The notes under the pieces were generated by a model. It did no database searches and was not told the origin of the DNA. It saw only the letters and a program-made list of their open reading frames with translations. From contig JAMKCF010000007.1 in assembly GCA_023634235.1 (NCBI GenBank), positions 3,390,001-3,454,000 of the forward strand: 64,000 bases of DNA, in the 5' to 3' direction. Positions within the stretch are counted from its first letter, which is position 1; each line of letters starts with the position of its first letter. Positions 56,065-64,000 of the stretch are shown here, piece by piece. This stretch comes from Pisaster brevispinus (Eukaryota; Echinodermata; Asteroidea; Forcipulatida; Asteriidae). The translations under genes and the position numbers were made by a program.

Positions 56065-57340
56065 TGTAGCTGTTGATACATGCAGAATGAGCGATGAAAT
56101 AACAGCAAAATGCAGTCTTCACATTGATATTAAGACAACAAACAAGATCATAACGAGTCACTCGTCAACTTAAAACGAAACTCCGCAATATTGAAGACAA
56201 TCAGTTTCATGAAAACCTCAAACCGGAAATGGTTTCAGTTAAAATGCAGCGTTGGTAGAAAGCCTGGTTTGCCAGACTGTTTACATTCTCAACGGTCTGG
56301 AGTGTGTTTTTTGGTTTTGTTTTCCCTTCCTTGTAGTTTTTTAAAGGCGAAAAGCCTAAAAAAACTGGATTGTTTAAAGTCATGATTTACAAAATTAAGA
56401 GAAAAACAATGTACACGATTTGTTTGATATCCTTTAAATCGTCTTTTGGTAGCAATTTTGTACAGCGCTAAATTGCACGTCAGCAGAGACTAAGAACAAG
56501 ATAAAGATAGCAGCAAATTCACGGCAGTGCTGTATCCCTGATTGTCATTGTGAGCATTGTCATGTTTTTAATGTTACCATTAAATGTAAGAAACATTTTC
56601 TTCCATTTTTGCTAAGTGTTGGCGTTAAATTTAAAACCACACCAAACAGTTAAATCATTAGTGAATCCTCAATTAAGAAAATGCTTTCGTATAAAATTCA
56701 GACTTTGTAAAGGAAGCTAAAACTTGGCCTGTGGTTTGTTTGTTCGTTTTCTTTACTTCCTTCCTTGTAGATCAATCAAGAAACTCTTAAACCACTGAAT
56801 TGATGTAGATATATTTCTGTGTCTGGACGCATTTCTGTAAAACATTGAAACATATGTCTTTACATTCAAAGTAAATCGAAATACAGAAGGACTTTGTTCA
56901 AATAAAACACAATCCATGTTGCCTTGCAATTAAACTGGATACAACGTTTTGATTGTCAGTCTTTAACATAAGTGGATGCACGAATTTGCGTTTGTTATTA
57001 CGATATTTAAGCAATCTTATACAGGTAAATATAATCTTGAAAACTTACCCTGGAATGTAATTCAAATATATTCTAAATAATTTATGTCAAAGCTAAACAA
57101 ACACCACGAACTTTAGACAAAGTACAATGAAAATGTATCATAATTATTAAGATTAGGCTTGAAAAAAAAGTATTGAGTTCAGGGCAATGTCAAATAAATG
57201 TTGCGGATAAATGTTCAATAATGTGTTGTTCAACCGTAATGTTGTGAGCATGCAGTTTGATTTAACAATCAATTGCATATAGAAGGGAATTAATAGGTGT
57301 AGTATAAATAAGTTATTCACTTTTATTTCGAGGAAAAGTT
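56065..57340. other. Leader, Ig2 fossil (about 56518-56575), spacer
   Basis: The leader is at 56065-56200. 'cttccttgtagttttttaaaggcg' follows, then the fossil 'cacggcagtgctgtatccctg...gagcattgtcatg', then 'gtgttggcgtt'. No gene is present. Confidence 0.55.
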
Positions 57341-58590
57341 GCAACCTTTTTCTTAAAACTTAGAAAAAAATTCCTCAGGTAAATACTAGTTACGGTAGAA
57401 CTATAGCTATGGTCAAATTTAAGCTGTAGCGCTCATCTTAAGTGACATTGTTTTGAGTAAACTAATGAAATACTCCAGTATGACTCCTTTAATGAGTTTC
57501 CTGATGGGTAGACAATTGACTGTGTTAGTTCCTCGTTAGTTTCACATTTACTTCCTTATAATTGACCAGAACGCGTCCATCTTAAAACCCATTGTACACT
57601 AAACAACATTATACGAGGTTATCGGTAATTGTCAGGATCTTCATAGATAGGAGGTTAAGGGGGTTGACAATGTGGTTTTTGTACAGCAGTGAATAATTCG
57701 ATTTTGAGAAGTTGTACTGTCAATTATATTTTGAAAATGTTGAGAACTTTGGATAGCCCCTTATTCTTCGCCATCAAAGTAAACATACAACATCTGAATA
57801 TAGACGTGTCCATTCAATCTTAGTCGGCCATTGTTTTAACATCAGTAGGTAAACTTTCCAGAACAAAAGGTGACCGTAATTTCAATAAAAACAGAAATAT
57901 ATACTTGGTGGTTCTACCTGCGTCACGTAACCTGGAGAAGGGCATTAAGGCTTTACGCCCTTCTTCCGGCCACTCATTTTTTTATTTGTTTTTATGTTTT
58001 TATTTTTTATTTATTTATGTATTTATTTTTTAAATAAGGTTTTTGGCACTCACATGACTCACATGACTCCTGACATAAAACAAAACCAACAACAACAACC
58101 CAGAGAATTAGTGCTATGGCTTTAAAGGCCCAGATACATGTTTTCCAATGCCCATGCAGAGTTTGGCCTTCCTATTGAATGGCTGAAAACTGACAAAACA
58201 TCTTCGTTCAGTTTTCTAGAAATGCACAATATTGCTCAAGTACCTTTTAAAAATAAAACAAAATCGGTATGTCCTTCTTCCGACACTTACTGTTGCTAAG
58301 ACGTGCAATCGATTAGGGTCCTACCTGATTGATCAAAGTGATTTTTTTTTCATCACGTGAGTTTTTAGATCGGAGTTTATGAACTAAGTCGTCACAAAGA
58401 TAAACATTCACCAACAATTCTCCAAAATGGTAAACATAATTATGTCTAATCGGTGATGTTTTTAGTTCTTGTTCTTAAGACAATAATCATCCAGTGCAGC
58501 CTCAAACGCAAACAAACGAGAGGTGTTTTATTTTCTCCCAAGATTTGCCTGTACAATCGTTTCAATACAGATCAACCCCTGTTGGGGCGT
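57340..58590. repeat. Block F copy 7 with fold-back (57924-57974)
   Basis: Collinear with the other F copies. The fold-back arms 'cctggagaagggc' and 'gcccttcttccgg' are well paired. It leads into the tail pseudogene at 58590, as expected for a long-tail unit. Confidence 0.75.
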
Positions 58591-59275
58591 GGCATATACC
58601 TCCTCCATCACCTTACCCACAGTATTCTGTTTCCAATGTCATAAACCGTCTCCTCCTCCACTTTTGATGATTCTTGCCGATCCTCAAAAAGAACCAAGTC
58701 AGCGTAAGACCTTCCACATTCCTTTGTCCTGGGTCATCCTTGACGAGACCGTCCTCACCACGGTCTGCCGTTTGCTCTAGCCAGACCTGGGCTTTGGATG
58801 CGGTGCTCGCTCAGCGTTTGGAGAGATGGTACGGAATGACGCGAGGGGGTTTCTGACCGGACGGTTGACGGTCAACAACGCGTCCTGGTATCAGCAAATC
58901 CTTCACATCGACGTCGGTTTCATGATTCAGCTTCGATCCATCCTTCCCACCTTCGGATTTTTATTGATGCCTCCACGTAAGAAATGGCGCCAAATGTCAG
59001 ACTCTTGGCGCGATTTGTATCCACCACAGCGTACATGGACTCAGGAGGATTCTGTTTAGTGTCACGTTTTCCCCATCCTTTACTGATCTATCAGTTTCAG
59101 TGGACTGAGGTTTGTCCCCATTGTGTTGGTTATGTTTTGTTTTTTTCTGTTGGTGAAAGTTCGATGTCACTTCAACAATCACTGTTTCTTTAGGTGACTC
59201 AACTGACCTCTCCCGTGCTGAGCTAGTGTGTTCATTTACTTGATCACACCTCGGAGTGACTTCGTGCAGTTGGGT
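58590..59275 (-). pseudogene. Decayed long-tail fragment of an Ig receptor
   Basis: The minus strand aligns with the tail of the 7612-9321 and 54247-56064 genes along its whole length, for example the region coding PPRVIPYHLSKRR and the Gln-rich HQQ..TKHNQ stretch. It has several small deletions that break the frame, and no single frame runs through. Both tyrosine-site regions near the C terminus are damaged. Homology ends at about 59275 within the part coding TQLHEVTPRCDQ, so helix and Ig domains are absent. Confidence 0.88.
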
Positions 59276-59279
59276 TTGT

Positions 59280-59698
59280 CAGAGGGGTAGGGAGCCAGAC
59301 CAACAATCACGGTTTTGTTTTTAAGAGGGTTTAGTCTGTACCCCTAGCTATTATCCCCTAACTATTGTAACGTGGTGCCTGCGCTAAACACGCGGGACGC
59401 CGACGGGGAATGTTGATCCCATACAGCTGGTCTATACTTCTATGATAGCTGCACAATGTCCACTTTCCCCCAAATCGCTACAAAACAAAACCGGTGGCCG
59501 CGGTGCTGCTTTTGCTGGCTTTCCCTTTGGATTTGGCATGGTTTTTGTTTTGCCTTTTTTCATTTTGGTTGGACCACCTTCCGGGTGTTTTTCCTTGCGA
59601 TGTTTTGTGTACCGATCCTTGGATGTCGAAGAAACGTTCTCCATTGGAAGTAGGCTCGTCCAGTTCGTCGTACACAGAATAAAGGTTGGGGTGCATTT
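59280..59698 (-). other. Unassigned segment with a short Lys/Gly-rich frame
   Basis: On the minus strand 59478-59698 (two overlapping frames) encodes a basic, low-complexity stretch (NLYSVYDELDEPTSNGERFF, then QGKTPGRWSNQ and KSKGKAS). Its composition is unlike the flanking spacer and less AT-rich. It might be a fragment of a retroelement ORF1 or gag-like protein. It is not recognised with confidence. Confidence 0.3.
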
Positions 59699-59766
59699 TC
59701 GCGGTCGTAACCAATAACTGTTTCAATGGCAAGTTCAACCGAAACAGTTATTGGTTACGACCGCGA
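59699..59766. repeat. Perfect 26-bp inverted repeat, 16-bp spacer
   Basis: 59699-59724 (TCGCGGTCGTAACCAATAAC...) is the exact reverse complement of 59741-59766. It lies immediately before the 74-bp palindrome. Confidence 0.95.
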
Positions 59767-59781
59767 TCGGACTTCGACTAG

Positions 59782-59855
59782 GCAATTAATTAGTAAAAGG
59801 CAATTAATAAGTAAAAGGCCTTTTACTTATTAATTGCCTTTTACTAATTAATTGC
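59782..59855. repeat. 74-bp perfect palindrome
   Basis: 37 bp (59782-59818) are followed with no spacer by their exact reverse complement (59819-59855). Each arm itself contains a near-duplicate word ('gcaattaattagtaaaag', 'gcaattaataagtaaaag'). Confidence 0.97.
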
Positions 59856-59856
59856 T

Positions 59857-60593
59857 AAAGGAAACGGTCATTTCTACATATACTTCATTGTGAACATGGG
59901 TTGCTTGTACAAGTTGTTTTCTGTGACTAGGACCTAGGCTAACCCCAATCTGCCTTATGAGGGCGCTGTAACATACAACTTTTCAGATGTTCTCTGGTAA
60001 CCAATAAGCCATGTCGACTACATTTATGTGGTCACCATTTCATTATATGACAGTATCTCGGATAAAAAAAAAATGGGATATAAACAGAGCGAGGCTAGAA
60101 GAATTATAGTGTGGTACCTCTTCCAAAGGTTTGCGACTTGAAGCCACCAAAATGTCCGTCACTCAAGACATCAAAAATAGTTAATTCAACTGATAGCAAT
60201 AGTATTCATTGTTATTGTAAAGATGGTGTACTCTTAATGCCCCAACAATCCAATGTTAGATTATTATTTTTTTGTTTTCGATTACATTTTATTTCCTCCT
60301 TTGTAAAGTAAGTCACGAGTTTCCCGACTCTTTTTAATCTTCAGGCAGGTTTAATGTATAAATAAAACGTTTGTTTGGGTTAAGTTTAATAAACGACTGT
60401 CTTCAAAAGGTAGATAGAATCGAAACAAACTAATAATTCATATTTACCGAGAGTCATTTTTTTCAATACTAAGTAACTCCAAGAATTGGGACAAAAATAC
60501 CGATCTTGTAAAGTAAACTATGATTTCCACGTACTGCCATTTTTCAGAATATGTCAATAACTTGTTGTTCAATCGGTAGTTGTTAACGTGCAG
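59857..60593. other. Intergenic, no gene
   Basis: No coding sequence or repeat is recognised apart from AT-rich sequence. Confidence 0.4.
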
Positions 60594-61110
60594 TCTCAGG
60601 TATCTGAGAAGTGGATATTATTGGTTTCTTCTTAGGATTAAATATTATCACATAGTTCACATCACTTCCTTTCGCAGATTTTGTTCCAGTGAATGCCTTA
60701 ATGTACGTGAGTGTGGTTAACACTAATCAGAGAAATGTTAAGGTGTATCCGTCGTTATCCGAATTATAAAATGATTTGTATTTATTTTATTTTTTTTTGG
60801 TTTTATTTACAAACCATTTCATGATGAAGGTCGGTAGAGCTCCACGACGTAGCTCAACGTTACAGTACCGTAGCATTATCTCCGTTGTTTTTGGACAACA
60901 GGGCGACTAGACACTCAGATGTCGATTGGTGATGGTATGGTGAGGGTTTATAGGGAAGAACCGACTGAGTTCTTGTCCCATGAGTAAATATGACGTCGGT
61001 ATTGCAATGCATCACTTGGAATCGTCAAAGACCAATCAGGACCAGAAGACACTGAATATTTGTAACGATATTCCGAGAAAAAAACAGTTGCTTCAAAACT
61101 GTTTTTAACA
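60594..61110 (-). pseudogene. Third, degraded type-B Ig receptor copy
   Basis: The minus strand matches 10528-11010: the stalk start, the Ig2 region ('aaatgttaaggtgtatccgtcg', 'gagctccacg'), the inter-domain linker (IPSPID) and part of Ig1 (YKYSVSSGPDWSLTI). It has many stops and frameshifts, and a T-rich insertion near 60780-60805. Signal peptide, helix and tail are missing. Confidence 0.8.
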
Positions 61111-61510
61111 TCAAGAACCAAGGGAATCATCCTATTCTAATTGTTCAAAGTATGATACAAGGAATTATCGGGGCCTTTGTGGATCAGCTTCATGATAGTG
61201 TAAACCAAGAACAAATATATTTATCAATCGCAAATTTTGTCTGGTATATAAAAACATAAAATCATGATGGTTTGTTTTCTCTTCCGTGTAAACCATTTCA
61301 ATACTGAATTTAAAAATGTTACATTCATTTACAGAAAACAAAAGTGATATTTTTTCAGTTAAAAGATCGTTGACTCAAAATGGAAGCCCACACATATGTT
61401 GGTTTAATGAACTTCCTTTACGAGTTATTTTTCCTTTATTTGTTGTAGTTTTATAGTTTCGTTTTTAACCCTCAAGGGAGTTTCATTAGTATTTCCATGT
61501 TTTTTTTTTT
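61110..61510. other. Intergenic, no gene
   Basis: No feature is recognised. Part of it (61190-61330) resembles the spacer near 11480-11600 ('gtctggtatataaaa', 'aatcatga'). Confidence 0.4.
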
Positions 61511-63557
61511 TCATGTCGGATTTCATTTCTAATCACATGAAGTTAGAGGGTGGTCAAGATATTGAAGTAGAAAGGGCTCATCACACCCCTGGACGGCGAC
61601 CGCCAGCTCCATCAACCGTTAACGCACGTTCACGTCCCCGGCCATTACACTGCAAACTGCTCCGGTCTGGTGATTGTGAATATATCCTCAAAAATGCCTC
61701 TAAATCCCTGCGAAACAACCCATATCACAAATCCATTATTTTCATCACTGACGATGTTACTGACCGGATCAGACACTTCGGAAAACAACTTCGGGAAAAT
61801 GAGCTACGGACCCTTCGAAGCGATCACCGAGTTGACTTCGCATAGATTCCCTGGTCCATTCCACCAATGATCAAGTACAAGCTACACAGTGGCGCTTTCA
61901 AGACATACCGAATTGGGGATCCGATGCCATTCCATTGACTCTTTCTACTCAACCGTCAACTGAATTACTCGTGTTATTGATCACCTTAACATGAGTACCT
62001 TAATTTGCCTAATTGTTTACCCATTTATATTTATGTCATTGTTTTGTGTTGTCTTTGTGTTTGGTTATATGTGTAGGTGTAAGACAAGTTATCAGCCCAT
62101 ACTTGACTTATCGAACGTGTTCGATATGAAGTCGCTTGTTAAATCATTATCTTGAAATAACGACAAATAATGTAACAAATAATGACGTTAATTCTAGTAT
62201 AGATCCATATTTAAACTTTGACGCACCTGATGTAAGTTGTGACTACTATGATCAAACTGAATTCTTTAATAAAAACACTAATATCACACTTTTACATATA
62301 AATGCACGTAGCTTATCTAAGAATGTGTCACATCTTATCAACTATGTCAAACTTTTACATAATTGTTTTTTCCGTCATTGCTGTATCTGAATCATGGGTA
62401 AAGGATATTCAGGATCCACTCATTCAAATTCCAAATTATTCAATTGAAGGTTTTTGTAGACAAAGTAAGAAAGGAGGCGGAGTTGCACTTTACATTAAAA
62501 ATGTTGTTGTGTATAAAATTCGAAAAGATCTGTGTATTAATAACTCTGTAATAGAATATTGCATTATTGAGATAATTAACTTCTTTCACAGTAATATAAT
62601 AACTGGAGTTGTATACAGACCACCTAGTGCTTCATGTAATAACTTTACAGACCATATAATGAATTATTAGGGACAATTAGTGATGAAAAAAAAATGGGTG
62701 ATTTCAATATTAATTTATTAAATTGTGATGTGGATGTTGCAGTACAAAACGTCATAGATACTTTGTCTTCTCATTCCTTTTAACCAACCATATTATCTAA
62801 GCCTACAAGAATAGCTACAGGTAGTGTAATTTGAATCATATTGCTGGTGTTTTGCTAACTGACAAAAGTGATCATTAACATATGTTTCGGATTATTGATG
62901 CTCTAAAAGATAGAGTACAAAATAATAACAACAACAAAACCACGTTATTTTACTGATAATAATATCCAATGTTTTGTAAATGACTTAAATGCAACCGACT
63001 GGGATGTAATAGCATTACAAGATAACATGCATGACATGTATATTACCTTCTTAGATCATGTCCTTAAACTTTATGATAAACACTTTCCTTTACAAGAGGT
63101 TAAATGCAGATACAATAAATGTATATTACCATGGTTATCTGATGGTGTTTACAACTCAATGCGGGAAAAAAAATTGTATAAAAAAGTTCTTAAAAATCCT
63201 ACTCTGCAAACTAAATCTAACTATACTACGTATAAAAAAACAAGCTAAATTATTTAATAAAGGCTTAAAAAACAGTATTTTAGTTCGAAATTTGAAAAAC
63301 AAATAAAGGCAATATTAAATGTACTTGGAAAGTGAACAATTCTGTGTTGAACAAGGACAACCACAAGCCCAATCCCTCAAATTTTGTCCAAGATGGTGCG
63401 TCAATCGAAGGAAAAAAAGCAATTAGTGAGACATTCAATGAGTACTTTGCTAACATTGGCGCTTCACTTGCTAGTAAGCTTCCCTTATGTAACACTACTT
63501 TTTAATCCTTTCTTGATGATAAATGTTCCCAATCTCTTTTCCTTAGTCCTATTTTAC
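61510..63557 (+). mobile_element. Inactivated CR1/L2-like LINE (ORF1 and endonuclease remnants)
   Basis: The first frame (61513-61845) has a nucleic-acid-binding ORF1 look: DIEVERAHHTPGRR, RPRPLHCKLL, IIFITDDVTDRIR. Downstream, frames at 62136-62670 read LHINARSLSKN, VIAVSESWVKDIQ, GGGVALYIKN and ITGVVYRPPSAS, which are hallmarks of the APE-type endonuclease of non-LTR retrotransposons. Between endonuclease and reverse transcriptase comes PWLSDGVYNSMREKKLYKK and then, in a third frame, ETFNEYFANIGASLASKLP. The element has several frameshifts and stops. It breaks off near 63557 at the start of the reverse transcriptase, directly joined to an Ig-receptor tail, so the enzyme itself is missing. 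Confidence 0.85.
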
Positions 63558-63559
63558 AA

Positions 63560-64000
63560 TAGAAGCAGCCTACCCGTGCAGTTGGGTTTCCATTTCCTCA
63601 TACGCTGTCATTTTCATCATTTCGATCTGCATCGGATGCACGGCTTGTCTTGCGTCTAGCTTTGCATTGTCTTCTCCCAGCCCATAGGTAAATTAAGACG
63701 ATATTAAAGAGCATCGAGAAGGCGCAACAAACTGAGATAGTTATTTTGACGTCATTGGTAAGTTCATCTTCTCCCCCGGTGGGGTACGTGCAACTACACG
63801 GGGGATATGACGTATCCGTTTCTTGGGTCTCATGCACTTGAGTAGCGGGAGGCTCATCAGTGTAACGGTGAAAGTCAGCAGGGTTGACGGTTGGAGATTC
63901 ATCAGTCTCAGGTACTTGAGCAGCCGATGGCTCGTCAGTTTCATGTGGAAACTTAGCAGCGTTGACGGTTGGAGACTATTCAGTATAATTCTTATGAGGA
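63560..64000 (-). pseudogene. Partial Ig-receptor copy: repeated stalk, membrane helix, broken tail
   Basis: The minus strand from the window edge encodes a stalk with a 26-residue (78-bp) repeat (SPTVNAAKFPHETDEP... and SPTVNPADFHRYTDEP...). A TAG (63976-63978) in the same frame could be a stop or the end of a splice acceptor. A Cys/Pro segment, a helix (ITISVCCAFSMLFNIVLIYLW) and a basic anchor follow, then DADRNDEND. A 2-bp deletion relative to 3292-3700 shifts the frame just before YEEMETQLHG. Homology stops at 63560, where the LINE begins, so SSYQEL is missing. The helix class equals that of 3292-3700. The 5' part lies outside the window. Confidence 0.75.

Noticed and set aside
59478..59738. 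Small basic protein gene
   Set aside because: The reading frame switches, has no homolog recognised by eye and lies between repeat breakpoints; it is kept only as an unassigned segment.

Overview
This is eukaryotic, intron-style genomic DNA: AT-rich by eye, with long non-coding stretches, tRNA-derived SINEs, CR1/L2-like LINE fragments, MITEs and microsatellites, and with no bacterial gene density or operons. The SINE at 15367-15781 and the type of single-pass immunoglobulin (Ig) receptors suggest a marine invertebrate deuterostome, most likely an echinoderm. That assignment is an inference, not something the sequence proves.

The window is a tandem array of duplicated Ig-superfamily receptor genes, almost all on the minus strand. 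Three look intact: a long-tailed receptor at 7612-9321, a short-tailed receptor at 31906-33075, and a long-tailed receptor at 54247-56064. A fourth, at 42183-43079, is open but has lost its second Ig domain in frame. Broken copies lie at about 3292-3700, 10183-11204, 12960-13544, 18655-19809, 49389-50304, 58590-59275, 60594-61110 and 63560-64000. Intact members have a signal peptide, V-like Ig domains, a Thr/Ser/Pro stalk, one membrane helix and a tail with tyrosine motifs (ITIM-like LTYADL/LIYADL/SSYQEL, ITSM-like TVYADI, PI3K-type YEEM). Each reads as one uninterrupted exon. Two tail classes, at least two ectodomain classes and two or three membrane-helix classes occur in different combinations, so modules have been shuffled.

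The flanks are duplicated with the genes. One block type (here F) lies 3' of long-tailed genes and carries a fold-back of about 50 bp. Another (here S) lies 3' of short-tailed genes and occurs three times (about 15890-18654, 25640-31905, 39570-42182). Upstream flanks repeatedly carry a decayed Ig2 fragment, a fossil of an older duplication round.

The most striking item is a complete Transib/RAG1-superfamily DNA transposon at 28344-31510. It has an uninterrupted transposase (29041-31182) with a readable DDE triad, 33-bp terminal inverted repeats beginning CACAGTG (identical to the RAG recombination-signal heptamer), and a perfect 5-bp target duplication CGCCG. The unoccupied paralogous site is in the same window (41806-41810). 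The transposon sits inside a tRNA-like/SINE-like insertion that has its own 13-bp duplication, whose empty site is also present (about 18291-18303). It ends about 400 bp from the 3' end of an intact Ig receptor gene.

The remaining sequence holds a 1,050-bp TIR element (22163-23212), MITEs, LINE 3' ends (14160-14560, 23690-23960), a rearranged LINE (61510-63557), perfect hairpins (36223-36274, 59699-59766) and a 74-bp perfect palindrome (59782-59855). The Ig products probably act at the cell surface as innate immune-type receptors. Ligand and cell type cannot be read from the sequence.
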